A DNA stretch of 64,000 nt from Cryptomeria japonica. Lineage: Eukaryota; Streptophyta; Pinopsida; Cupressales; Cupressaceae. Below are positions 1-12,056 of the stretch, piece by piece. The stretch covers positions 475,532,573 through 475,596,572 of the forward strand of contig NC_081409.1 of NCBI RefSeq assembly GCF_030272615.1, given 5' to 3'. The notes beneath the pieces were generated by a model. It did no database searches. It was not told where the DNA came from and saw only the letters and a program-made list of their open reading frames with translations. The first letter of the stretch is position 1. Every line of letters starts with the position of its first letter. Both the position numbers and the translations under genes were made by a program.

Positions 1-1889
1 CCTACAATTCGTTCGGGCATGGAAGAAGGAGACACATGTTGCCCTTAGATGTGACTGCGTGTGGACCCAAAATGCTAAAGAGCATCTGGCATGATAGCTC
101 CACCACTGGAGAATGTTAATTTATTTATTTCCCAATCTGATGATCATTGAATAAAGTCAAAATACGCGGTGCTCGACCCGACAAATAGGCATTCCTTTAA
201 TCGGCAAGCAATGACTTACCTGGTAGGGAGATAGACAAGCAAGCAGAGACCGAAGGACCAGGAACAACTCCCAACACTCACTCCACAAACAGTCCACGGG
301 AAGTAGCCCCTCTTCAACCTAGGAGGATTAGGAAGAGGGATGACCAAAAGGAAAAGCCTCAATACCCAGCCTCGAGCGGTGGAAAGGTACACCTTCCCAA
401 GTATGGAGGTAGGGTGGATGACGGAGGGTGGAATATGGAAGGCCAACGCAGCTAGTGATCCTCGCCAATGCCAATAATATATTTGAGGGGCAGTCGATAC
501 AGAAATCGATCTCCATGAGTCTCCCGAGCGAGGAACTACCCACCAACTAGTTTGGAAAGAGTAACCCGATCCATCAGGATTCTACCATAAGCAGATTGCA
601 TTTTTCGGCCAAGTAGGGCCTTTCTGTCGTACGTTTCTTCATGACTGATTAGATATTGAGATTGGTGCATTTTTATCCACATGCTTTTCCACATGTTTTC
701 ACTTCTCCGTGACTGACTAGACTGGGCAGGTCAGGAAGGGAAATCGGGGACTCTCCGTGGGGATATTTTGATTTAATAGAAGGTGAAACCATCTAAGGCT
801 CGAAGGCTTGGAGCTTGGATATAATAAACTCAGCTTGGACAGGATATATTTCTTCGACTAGGACTGTGACTGGGGATTGTGACTGAGAACTATGACTAGG
901 AACCACGACTGGGGATTGGGACTGCTTGGCGGCTCCTTCCACTGGTAATACATCGACTCATTGACTCCTTCAATAGGTATTACTTCCTTTCCTCCTCATT
1001 ATATAATATAATACATGGCGTACCTAGGTCTATGGATAAGTCTAGCTTGGCTATGAACCGATCAGGTGAGGGAAGGCGACAACCTTATCAATCATTCATG
1101 GATTAATGGATTGGGACTGGCTATCTCCTACGGAGCTCGCCTCGTAGAGGCTATCTGAACCTAAGCTTTTCTAATTCAGTCAATATATTTCTATCCTCTT
1201 TTCTTTCCTCTTCTTCATGTGAACATGACTGGCAGAGGATTGGATTTTGAGATTGGAATAGGTAAGGAAAGCTTCTCTGTGCTTCGTAACTTAAAGGAAA
1301 AGTCGAGGCTCTAGAGTTAAAAGTTCTAGCCCAGGTTCGCCATAGAATAGTAGGGCAAGAAAGGTTCGATGTTCTAGCCCAATGAGGGAGGGAGGCAGGT
1401 CATGCAAGACTTTCAGTTGTCATTACTTCCTTCTTTCTCTAGGAGGAAGGGAGTTCAAACCATCCATCCAGGGGTGAGGGGTAGGGGGAATCATGTTGGC
1501 CCTTCTGACCTCTTTTTTTTGTCCCTTGGGGCTCCAAGGAAGAGAAGGAACCGAAGGCTTTTGCCAGTTCAAAAAGTCCAGTGAGAATTAGAGGGAGAGA
1601 GAAGCTCATAGCTAGGATAAAGATAGGGATGGGCCAATGTCATGAATAGAGGTGAAGGCCTTGGTCAGTCTAGTTTAATAAGAACTAAAGTGATTGAAAT
1701 AATCACTTTCAATTGAGGACATGGCCATAGGTTATACTAGCGAGCTAATTCCTTTATAATAGTAGGGGCATTAGTTCATAACTATACCCCTACCCTCGAC
1801 CTATAATTCAAATGGGGCTAGAATCAAGCTAGAATAAGGTGCGGGGTTAAGGGCTTACTCTAGTAGGCTAATGCCATTGACGTGGGAGG

Positions 1890-2300
1890 GAATCATAGGG
1901 TTCTCAATGCCACGAGTTCTCAAACTATTGGAAGGAATGCAAGGCGAGTTGCTGGCTTTGCCACTGCTATTGATGCTGCACCTAGAGTTGGTTATGCAAA
2001 TGCTATTCAAAGAAATGGTGTTGGGTAAGCTGCTACCCTTGCTTCTTACTCTGCTGCTACAAATGGTAGCTCAGATGTTGCTACGAGTACTTGATACGCT
2101 ATTGGATCTACTTATGTATATTCTCTATAGGTAAACTGATAGTACTGGTGCTTCATCTACTGAATATGCTAATGGATATGCTTATGCACCTAGGCCTGGG
2201 TATCGATCTTATAGACATCTATTTGGTGTTGGATAAACAACTGCGAGTGATGCTTCAATAGAGTCAACAACTGGTATGTATGCTGCTGGTGGATAAGATA
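1890..2300 (+). pseudogene. Decayed Ala/Ser/Thr/Gly-rich reading frame
   Basis: One frame between about 1,900 and 2,130 reads as Ala-, Ser-, Thr- and Gly-rich protein (for example GRNARRVAGFATAIDAAP) with only a few stops. After a frame change, similar composition continues (STEYANGYAYAPRPGYRS) to about 2,290. The composition and codon-like periodicity suggest a decayed coding or low-complexity sequence. No family is recognised and it may be chance. The open frame of 87 residues in the other phase (1,871-2,134) is Leu-rich and looks like a shadow of this one. Confidence 0.25.
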
Positions 2301-2609
2301 TATGCTATCGGTGCTGGATCAAGCACTGGATATGGTTAATCAGCAGAATCTCTTGCTTAGTTGACTGAATCTACTGAGTAAACTGTCTATGCCTTTGCTT
2401 CTACTACCTGTTGTTTTGTAGTTTTGAGAGATGCATGTGCCCATGCTATATATATATATATATACCTTGATCATTCACCCCCATTTTGATTTGTTCAAGT
2501 AGAGGGATTATCGAATTGGCGACCCCTAAAATAGATTATTTGAATGATAGACGAATGAGAGATGAATCGTTGAGGTGGATAGATGAATGATAGACAAATG
2601 AGAGATGAA

Positions 2610-2742
2610 TCTTTCTCTATCTTTGCTAGATTATATATGTAACATGCCAACTATCATCCACCCATCTACCTTGGCCTATTCGAACACCCACAATAACCCT
2701 TTATAATTTGTCTTCTTGGTTGCCTGATTGGGATAGGAGCTT
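2610..2742 (+). repeat. Dispersed repeat, copy 1
   Basis: This stretch runs from CTTTCTCTATCTTTGC, through TATATATGTAACATGCC, to GTCTTCTTGGTTGCC. It recurs in the same orientation at 10,399-10,540 with few substitutions and a small insertion near its end. It has no coding potential. It shows that this region is built partly of duplicated segments. Confidence 0.8.
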
Positions 2743-2971
2743 GGAAGGTTCTTTCTCGCTCTGGTACTTGGAAGGTGCCCTCCCAGAAGCACCTTGATTC
2801 TATACGTAACATGCCCAACTCTCTCTGTCTTTGGTTTCATTGCTTGTTGTTTTATTTGGTTTAACAATACAGCTTATCCTAGTGAATTCTATGGACCTAC
2901 CAACCTAGAGGCCTCTCAAGTACAAGAATTTACTTTTCTAGTTAGAGACCAATGTCTTGGAGCTAGTGTGG

Positions 2972-4249
2972 GGTCTGCGATGAGGCTCCTCAGCCACCTG
3001 GCACTATCTCTATATCAGACACATTGTAGGATAAGGAGTTCGCACTAGTAGTCACCCCAAGCATATCCGATGCTTGGACCATTCCGAGGTGGCTCTACAG
3101 CCTCTTTTGTCTAGTCATTAGGGCCTTCTCGCCATATCCCTCGCCTCGCACCCTGATTGCTATGTGGTGAGGCTCCTCAGCCACCTTGGAACTATCTCTA
3201 TATCAGATGCATTATGGGATAAGGGGTTGGCACTGGTAGTCACCCCAAGCACATTCGATGCTTGGACCATTCTGAGGTGGCCCTGCAGCCTCTTCCATCT
3301 AGCCATTGGGGCCTTCTCACCAGATACCTCACCTCGCACCCTGATTGCTATGCGGTGAGGCTCCTCGGTCGCCTTGGAACTATCTCTATATCAGATGCAT
3401 CGCGGGATAAGGGGTTGGCACTAGTAGTCAACCCAAGCGCGTCTGATGCTTGGACCATTCTGAGGCAGCCCTGCAACCTCTTCCATCTAGCCATTGGGAG
3501 CTTCTCACCGTATTCCTCGCCTTGCACCCTGATTGCTATGCGGTGAGGCTCCTCAGCTACCTTGGAACTATCTTTGTATCAGACACATCACGGGATAAGG
3601 GGTTGACACTGGTAGTCACCCCAAGCACATCCAATGCTTGGACCATTCTGAGGTGGCCCTGCAGCCTCTTCCATCTAGCTGTTAGGGCCTTCTCGTCGCA
3701 TCCCTCACCTCACACCTCGATTACTATGTGGTGAGGATCCTCGATCACCTTGGAACTATCTCTATATCAAATCCATCATGGGATAAGGGGTTGGCATTGG
3801 TAGTCGCCCCAAGCGCGTCTGATGCTTGGACCATTCTGAGGTGGCCCTGCAGCCTCTTCCATCTAGTCGTTGGGACCTTCTCACTGCATCCCTCGCCTCA
3901 CACCCCAATTGCTATGCAGTGAGGCTCCTCGACCACCTTGGAACTATCTTTGTATCGGACGCATTGCAGATAAAGGGTTAGCACAAGTATTCACCCCAAG
4001 CACGTCCGATGCTTGGACCATTCTGAGGTGGCCCTATAGCCTCTTCCATCTAGCTATTGGGGCCTTCTCGCCACATCCCTCACCTCGAACCCCGATTTCT
4101 ATGTGGTGAGGATCCTCAGCCACCTTGGAACTATCTCTATATTAGACACATCATTGGATAAGGGGTTGGCATTGGTAGTCACCCCAAGCACGCCCGATGC
4201 TTAGACTATTCCAAGGCGGCCCTGCAGCCTCTTCCATCTAGCTATTGGG
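2972..4249 (+). repeat. 188-bp tandem repeat array 1 (about 6.8 units)
   Basis: The sequence around TATGCGGTGAGGCTCCTC recurs at 3,161, 3,349, 3,537, 3,725, 3,913 and 4,100. This gives a period of 188 bases, with one interval of 187. Each unit includes a GGGATAAGGGGTTGGCACTG segment, the stretch ATGCTTGGACCATTCTGAGG and CCTCTTCCATCTAGCC. Units differ by scattered substitutions, largely C/T and G/A. Because 188 is not a multiple of three, the short open frames inside shift phase from unit to unit and are not genes. A second array with the same period lies at 12,057-12,705. Confidence 0.93.
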
Positions 4250-6561
4250 GTGTTCACACCCTGGAAACCTTTGTAGTATGTCCATGAAGAAATCATAATG
4301 GGTACTATGATAGTGATGGAAACCATGCGAAACAGGCAAAAATCCATATTGGCTGGTAGATCTGTTCTAAGACGGTGATGGAGAATTCTACTTTATAGGA
4401 TAGGGAATCATGATTGGCCTCTTCTGAGTAGATTGGGGTTTAGGTACAAATACTCTTTGTATAGGCTTGACTAAAAGTGAATGATCCATCATGGAGAGAT
4501 GACTTATATGGCCCGACAATTCAGTTGTGGGCCTGCTAGAGTAACATTGGGAGTTATAGTTCCGGGTTGGGGATATTAGTTGTGGGTGGGAGGACAAAAG
4601 GGGTAGTTTCCAACCCACCTGACTCGATAGCGGTGGGAGGAGATATTTAACGAAGTGATGATGAGGCCCTACTATCTATAGGCCTGGGAAATAAATGATA
4701 GCCCTATAGATAGTAGGCGTGCGCCAAAGTGAAAGCAAAGTAAGGTGGGAGGGGGTGGGAGGGAATTCTAGTTGAGGTAGATTAGTTGTTGTCGAGGTCG
4801 GAGAGGTAGATCTTCCCAGTCGATAGAGGGGCCTAGTTCAGATAGTTGGCCCAGTGATATACTCCGAACTCATCCCATCTCATAGAAAACTTATTACAGG
4901 GTGGGCCCCTACTATTCTATGCTGGAGGATATAATTGCTTATTCTAGCCCTCTACTATTCTAAAGGGCTAGTGGGCTCCCTACTATTTTATAGGAATTTA
5001 CTTCTTAATTACATTAAGGCAATTCCCAGGGATTTAGTAAGTAACACCAATCACTCTGGGGAACATGAATTGCTGAGCAGGAACATAAAGAACTAAGTTT
5101 TCTGGATCGACAAAATAAACACCTTGGATCATGGGGAGGACCTTCTTATATATATAGGGGTAGGAGCCTTATATAGATAGGGGGCCCCATATCTAGATAG
5201 GGGTCAGGATATATAGCTTGAGTTGGGGGAGAGGGTGGTTGCCTTATGTTGCCCATGTTTATGATACTAGTGATGGTGTTGTTGTTGGGCAAGCTGGTTC
5301 TCTAACTGGAAGGGAAGTTGCTAGCCCTGGAACTAGCTCTTGTAAAGCTAAAGATCCACCAGAACAAAAGGATTATGCAATCTCGACCTAAAGCCTGATG
5401 TCCAAGTGGTCTATCTTAACTTGTTCCCATCTCGTCTACCGAACCAAGGGAATGATAAGGCTTCAATCCATAACTCTACCACCAAATGGACAACAAGGAG
5501 ACACCTTTCACCTATGCGGCATGTTGGCAAATTTCATAGATTCTATAGGTAACATGCCATTTACTCGGTTCATTGGGAGCTATAACTACCATGTTATCAA
5601 CCAATCACCATAGAATTGTAGGGACACCTGAGCTCCCAACCCTAACTTCCGGTAGGGGTTCATGATGGTAGAGGAGATCTCCCCAAGTAGATTCCATGTA
5701 GTAGAGTACAATATTATGCTCTCAACTGCCTCCCACAGTCAAGGCATTTATCCCCTGCCATCTACGGATGTAATTAGTGTTATGTTCCATCTCCTCTTAG
5801 GGGTGCTATCACACCTCTTCCGGTTGAGTTAACACCTTCTGGCATATTTCTCTTCTCCCCTTAGAATAGTAGGGTCCTTAGAATAGTTGGCTACGCCCCT
5901 CAAATCATGTATTACACCAAAAGGTAGCCCTTTGTATTTGATCTTGCCATTCACCTTCATTGTGCATCTTCATCAAGCAAAGTTGAGTAGGTCAAGGTTG
6001 GGTAGAAGGTAAACTCCTCCTATCTAGTGAAGGAAGCTCCATAAAGGAAGGTAGGTTAGGTCCTTCCCACTTTCCCTTTCCAATCCAAAGTTGACCAACC
6101 CAAAACTAAACTAAGTGAGCTCTCTTCTCTAATTCCTTCCCTCCCTTCAAGATGGGATAATTAACTTACACCGCACAAATATATAATTAGCTGGACCATC
6201 TACATTAATTAGTACCATACAGCCTTGATATCCCATCTGGAATGGACACATGGATCGATTAGGAATTTCACCTCCCTCCCTCCTGGCCTCACCTTACTTT
6301 TGTCAGGCGAGGAGCTTTCGCACTCGCCTGAAACCTACGGACTTCCCTCTAGTGTTCCCTTTAGCGTACTCCTAAGATTCACTCAATGCTAGTTATTCTT
6401 CCCATGACAAGAGCTAAGCTTCTTAGATGGACATAGCCTTTCAGCTAAGTTGATGCCATTGGCAGGGTTTATATATAGGGAACACCCACTTGGTCATGTG
6501 TAGCACTGCAGGTTCAGCGTGCATGGGAGGATGGATTGAGGAGAATAATGTATATGGAAAG
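4250..6561. other. Intergenic sequence with scattered short motifs
   Basis: No gene is recognised. The degenerate motif CCCCTACTATTCTATGG or its complement occurs near 4,665, 4,700, 4,905, 4,955, 4,980, 5,605 and 5,865. A weak frame from about 5,245 to 5,613 reads as plausible protein with one stop near 5,392, but it matches no known family. Confidence 0.5.
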
Positions 6562-6562
6562 C

Positions 6563-6593
<31 letters not shown>

Positions 6594-6643
6594 TATATAG
6601 ATATACATATATAGATATGTATATATATATACATATATATATG

Positions 6644-6682
<39 letters not shown>
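6562..6682. repeat. TA-rich microsatellite
   Basis: About 120 bases of almost pure (AT)n interrupted by single G or C bases. Both strands therefore show long Tyr/Ile open frames, which are artefacts of the repeat. The tract can form cruciform or slipped structures. Confidence 0.95.
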
Positions 6683-9600
6683 TCGGGGGCAGGATGGAAA
6701 CACCCACATCTGGAGGTGTTAAGGACCCGCCAGCAACAGATGAACCAGACGGCTGGGTTCCTATACTTCATGTGAAAGAGAGAATCATCAGCTGGAATAT
6801 CTATTTATGTGAAATAATAAGCTACTAGGCAAAGCCCACCAGCATACTAGGATGGAATATTTGGCGGTGGCTAGGCGCATCACTAGAAAAGCTACAGGCT
6901 TGGCTTAGCGGGCTGGGCCCCCCTACTATTCTATGAGTAGTTGGTTCACCCAATCCAAGATGTAGATGAAGAGGAATTTGATGATTTCTTATAGTAGGCA
7001 GACCATGGCATATCAATTGCTTGAATTCGAGACATAACAAATGGCATCCGACCAATCACTTCCTATATCCTCCCACCCACCCCGAGTCCCCAACCAATAA
7101 ACCCTGTTACTCTTTTGATAAACAGAGAGGGGGTGACATTCAAGTTGACTAACCCATTGAGCTATGAGAGGAGAGGTTCGAAGGCCGACTTTTCTTTCTT
7201 TATTTCTTGAAAGGTTGCCCCCCTACCCCACTGTGGGGGCATATGAGACATTCGATCCTGCAGAACCCAACCAATGAAAATACATCTGAAAAGGGTTGAT
7301 ACCAATCATAAATCAATAAATCGATGAAATCAAGAGAGGCAAATGGTTGCTTTGTTCTCGGTTCTTTGAACATAGGTGCCTTTGAAAGGAACTTGGCCAA
7401 TTCCCAAGGAAAATATTTTAGCCAATGTCTTATGAGGGGCTCAATTCGCTCTGCCGAGGAGATCAATCAATCTATAGTATGGTAAAGTAAACTTGTTTTT
7501 CAATTTACTTTTACAACTAGAGTTGAGTGAGTTCCCCAAGTTGAGTGCATCAATGAGCCCTATGGGCGAGTACATCAATGCCCAGGAGCATAAAAGACCT
7601 AAAGTCAGTTGTCAGAGTGATGGATGGGAGATCGGGAGCTCGAGGTAGATTGGTATGAGAAATCCCCCTTTAGATTAAGATTTTTTTGGTAGAGGAGGGA
7701 TTGCTTCCATTTACTCCATTAAACTTGGTAGATTCATTTTTCTACACCATGTGGAGTGGGTTCGTATGGTGCTAGTAGGTTATGGAATGTAGAGAGACTA
7801 CAAGAAGGGGGTGACTCGGAGACTAGTGTGAGGGAGAAAAGATTTCTTAGGAGGGTGACCATTTTAGAATGAGGAGAAAGGAGTGCTCCTTCTAGTTCCA
7901 TTCCTCTTATCGCATCGAACCCTCTGGCTAGAGCATATCCATTGTTCAATTGGGATATCAAATCATCAGCCCGACAGTGGGAGATTCAATCGGTCTGACA
8001 TAAAATTTCCTCCTTTGATGCCATAGAATAGTAGGGGCCCACCAGGAGGGGGAAATTCTAGTTGGGATGGGTGGGAAAAAAGGGCCTCCCACCCTAGTCA
8101 AGGAGTCTGAGAAACCATTGGGGATGAAGAGATTCTTTGTCAAGGACGGGGTGCTCTTTTTATGGCCAAGTCATGTGTATGTGCCTAAGTGAGGTAATCT
8201 TCGTAAAGAGTTTATGAAGGAATGTCATGATTCACTTTGGGCTAGTAATCTAGGACAGAAGAAAACACTGGCATTACTTGAGTGAGGGTACTTTTGTCTG
8301 GGTATGCGCAAGGATGTAGACAACTAGTATGTGGTGTGGTTATGAGATGGGCAGGGAGATGGGCAGAGAGATAGAGAGATGGAAAGAGTACATGATGGGG
8401 TTGGTTCAGTCTGGATGTTTAGATAGCTGCCCTTGGCCCCAGTTCAGAGGGCCCTCTAGTCAAGGTCATTCATAATCCTCAGCTTATCTGGGGATAGATC
8501 TATATCTATAGTAGTTATGCAAACTCTAGTCTACTCCGTCCTCAGTGGGTGCTGCGTAGGCTCAGACCTGATAACTTGGGATTAAAGAGAGAAAGCCGGG
8601 GGGGACCCGCCTTTCCACCCACCCACCTTATTCTACAATATTGTAGCAGGCATATTAATGAACTGATTAATTAAACCGAACTCAAACTAAGATTCAATGG
8701 TAGAATAGTAGGGGCCTTATTCTAGCTTATTCGCTTATTCTAGCAAGCCGATTAATAAAGTATTCTAGCTTAAGATTAATTAAGGAAGGAGGGTGCCCCC
8801 CTTAAAATAGTAGGGCATAATTATAGGGGAGTAAGGGGGAAGGAACTATAGTTTTGCTTCCCGCCTTGCATCCCATATAGGCTAAGTAGAGGCAGCAGAA
8901 GCAATTTAATCAATGGCGATACCAAAAAATGAACCCTTTAAGTAAGTCGCATGGCCCCATGACAAAGGAAGGTTCGAGGGTTCAATGGGGACGTGGTTTG
9001 GTGGATCAGACCTTCCTCTAAAGTTGCAGGATGTAATCTCTTTCCCACACTTCAAATCTTTGATAGAGTATACTTATCTACCTATGATTCTGCATAGGTA
9101 AGGCTCTTTGTCAAGATTGGAATATATGGAGGCAAAGGGCACAAAAGCAATAGAGCCAAGAACTAGGACAAAGGGTGAACCCGTAGTAGAGCCAGTTTAC
9201 CACGTAGGGGCTCAAATTTAAGCCGGAATGGATTATCTAGAGATGAATCATCTATCTCACTTGAGTACATGAAGTTCTAATGGTGGCACGCAGGGTGAGT
9301 GGGTGTTCATAAATTGGAATGGAAACTAGATCCATTTATCATACTGGGAGGTAGAAATGAGGCCAGGGAACTATAATTATAGGGGTCGCCTCACATTGAT
9401 CTCCTTGATCTCCCCCCACCCAAGGTGGGAAAAGAGAAGGGTGGACCCGGCCTATTCTAGCCCTCCTCCTACTAAAATAGTTCTATAATCGTCAACTGGA
9501 AACTATAGTTGCAACAATAATTGGAGGGGGGCTAGCAGGTTGATTAATAGGACTAAAGTTGCTTATTCTAGCGTCATTCTAGCAGGCTGATTAATTGACT

Positions 9601-10398
9601 TATTAATTAGGAACTATTGTGACCCCTACTATTCTATGGTTTGGGTTGGGTGGGAACTAGAGTTTGGGTTAGAGAGGAGAAGATAGTTGGGATGAATAAT
9701 TTATAGAGCTAATGACAGAAGTGATCAATCAATGGAAGGGTCTCTCTCTGCCTAATGAACTGCGGGATTGAATTCAAAGATCTGAATGTTATTATAACGG
9801 GCGGAAAGGGGCCCCTACTATTCTAAAGGTAGTGAAGGAAGGATGTTAATTTTTGATAGGGCAGTTTGGAATTTCTCGCCCATGGAGCTGTTGCTCAGAG
9901 AAATATGGTTGTGCTTATTATTCAATTGGATCTTCTCTCATTGCTCAACTTATTCTTATTATTACCTAAAGACACTCCTGCCTTGACTAAATTAATAGTC
10001 GTTCGATGACTGCTATCTACTCTATATAGACTCATCAGTCAAGTCAGGTATTACTAGAGTTTATAGAGGGGGAGGGGGAGGGGGAGGGGAGAGATAGGGC
10101 TTGAGGGAGTTCATGGGGGGGTGCGTAGTATATAGTTTCATTGGCCACTCCTAGCTATCTCTATCTCTTTTACCTATGTTGTTGCCTATGATTATGGATC
10201 TTTTGCTTGCTCATGAACAGTCGCACCAGAAACCCATGCAACTATATTACATTAGCCAGTTAGGTCTAAAATTAACGAATAAGAGATGAATAATTCACCT
10301 ATATATACAGATCATCAACCTTGATAGAAAGTTTGGCTAAACCCTCAACTCACAAATACAAATATTACATTACATGATACAAAGATCAACCACCGGAC
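6683..10398. other. Intergenic sequence, no gene recognised
   Basis: There are only short open frames of unremarkable composition, such as the one on the minus strand at 7,200-7,466. None is recognised. The CTACTATTCTATGG motif or its complement occurs near 6,920, 8,020, 8,700, 8,805, 9,625 and 9,810. A G-run block at about 10,067-10,090 has several consecutive runs of four or five G and could form a G-quadruplex. Confidence 0.5.
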
Positions 10399-10540
10399 CT
10401 CTTTCTCTATCTTTGCCAGTTTATATATGTAACATGCCAACTATCATCCACCCATCCACCCCGGCCTATTCAACCACCCACAATAACCCCTTATAATTTG
10501 TCTTCTTTGTCTTCTTGGTTGCTTGATTGGAATAGGGGCT
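10399..10540 (+). repeat. Dispersed repeat, copy 2
   Basis: Second copy of the segment at 2,610-2,742, in the same orientation. It is well conserved through TATATATGTAACATGCC and AATAACCCCTTATAATTTG, and has an extra GTCTTCTTT near the end. Confidence 0.8.
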
Positions 10541-12056
10541 GGGGGTAAACTAGTGCCAGGGGGTGGTGATCAGGCGCTCCACACTTCTGGACGGTACATC
10601 CAACTTGCCCTTTATTACCTAATCACGTTCCTTCTAGACTGATAATAGTAAATTAATGGAATTTCTAATGTAACTATAATGAAGAAAGGGGGTGGATAGT
10701 TCAATATTATGTATATAATTGGGCTTACATATGGAATCAAGAACTTCCCATAAATCTTCTGGAAGCATCTATACAACTGTGGGGCAACAATCCCTACTAT
10801 TTGAAGGGCCTCCCACCCACCCTTTCCTAGCGACATCCCTCCCTTACTGTCCTAGAACCGCTACCACCTTGCCTGGTATCTCTTCCTGTCCCACCACTGG
10901 GTAAAGATCCATAGCCATGTCGAGATCCATATCCGTTACGATAGCAAGATGCAAACCTTCATGATCTAGGTAAATATCCTCTCATCATAGACTAAGCTAA
11001 CCCTATTCTAACTTTTGCGATGTACCAATAAATAGAAACACGTTGGAACATTATTAATTGTGGCCCTATCTTCCCCTCTTTGAAATTCAAGAAGGGAGGT
11101 TGGTCCTCGAAGAAAAGCAAAGCGTTACGAGAAAGGCTCAACAAAGGTGTTTTCCCTCCCATCACCCATCTCCTTTAGAATCCACTCCTAAGCATCTCCT
11201 TTTTTTTATTCATTCCCAACTTCTATCTCCACCGACCCACCCCTGGGTGGGACAGACAAAACTGACCATTTTATTTTGAAACAACTATTCTATTATAGGC
11301 AGGCAACTCTACATGGAGGGTTATCTTTCTTCTTCAACATTCAAAATCCACATGGGCACCATAGTTTCTATAGGGCTTGCAGAGTAAGCAGCATTGGTAA
11401 TGGCCACCAATGATGTGGGACTCCTGTGAGGTTTCACAACTATCTATAGTGGGGGGACCCTACTCTATAATGGGGTTGGGGGGGCCTTGTGGTCAGTGGG
11501 AGGAGGAAATAGAATGGACGGGTTGCTCGGAATCGCCCATAGGATAGTAGGGGGCTCCCACCCACGCTAACCTCGTTAATGATGATAGGTTTAAACTACT
11601 ATCTATGGAAGGTGAATTTTGCCCATAGAATTGTAGGGGGCTATTCTATAAATAACCCCTTACAAATAGTAAAGATAGCCCCCTACAATTGAGCTACCTC
11701 TGCCATTAATGTACGCCACATTAAAGCTCCTACAAAAAAAGCATGAATGATGGAATACAGATTTAACCACAAGGATCAAAGGATGGATGGATTGATGCAA
11801 GGAAGTGGGGAAGGATGGATTGATCGATGGAAGGAAAGGAAAGGAATACTTTGAACCAAAGTGTACATTAAAGATCCAAACCAGTTTCGTGTGATCTGAT
11901 CTCCTCTCGCTAACTACCAGAGCAGCTCCATCAAATATCTCCTCTCCCTTAATCGATCGAAAATGATAATATGGTCACCATTGAGAAACTTCACAAGAGT
12001 GACCATCTTCAAAGTCTTCCCAATATGCAATCGCCCGTCTTGGTGCCCTACTATTC
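10541..12056. other. Intergenic sequence, no gene recognised
   Basis: No recognised gene. A minus-strand frame of 89 codons (11,914-12,183) has a plausible middle (GKTLKMVTLVKFLNGDHI), but its N-terminal part runs into the 188-bp repeat, so it is at best a fragment. Motif copies occur near 10,790, 11,545, 11,620 and 12,045; the last directly abuts the second tandem array. Confidence 0.45.

Larger units (their letters stand above)
1..2971. other. Intergenic sequence, no gene recognised
   Basis: No open frame here resembles a known protein, and no rRNA or tRNA is visible. The base texture is mixed and not strongly AT-rich. It lacks retrotransposon coding motifs and differs from the DNA beyond 13 kb. 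A short run at about 843-925 repeats variants of GACTGGGGATTG every 12-18 bases. Copies of the degenerate motif CCATAGAATAGTAGGG occur near 1,345 and 1,765. A mitochondrial-derived insertion is a possible reading, but no mitochondrial gene is recognised to support it. Confidence 0.55.

Noticed and set aside
3400-3420. GCGGGATAAGG in the 188-bp repeat, the same word as in the B LTR array
   Set aside because: Only one such site occurs per 188-bp unit, with no alternation and no flanking similarity, so a link to the LTR array is not supported.
3164-4109. Chain of 64-94 codon open frames with similar proteins
   Set aside because: They are phases of the 188-bp tandem repeat; the period is not a multiple of three and no single frame is kept.
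6441-6775. Several overlapping open frames of 70-88 codons on both strands, rich in Tyr and Ile
   Set aside because: They are translations of the TA microsatellite and its flanks, with no start context or known domain.
7131-7200. Possible tRNA because of GAGGTTCGAAGGCC
   Set aside because: No acceptor, D or anticodon stem of the right spacing could be formed around it.
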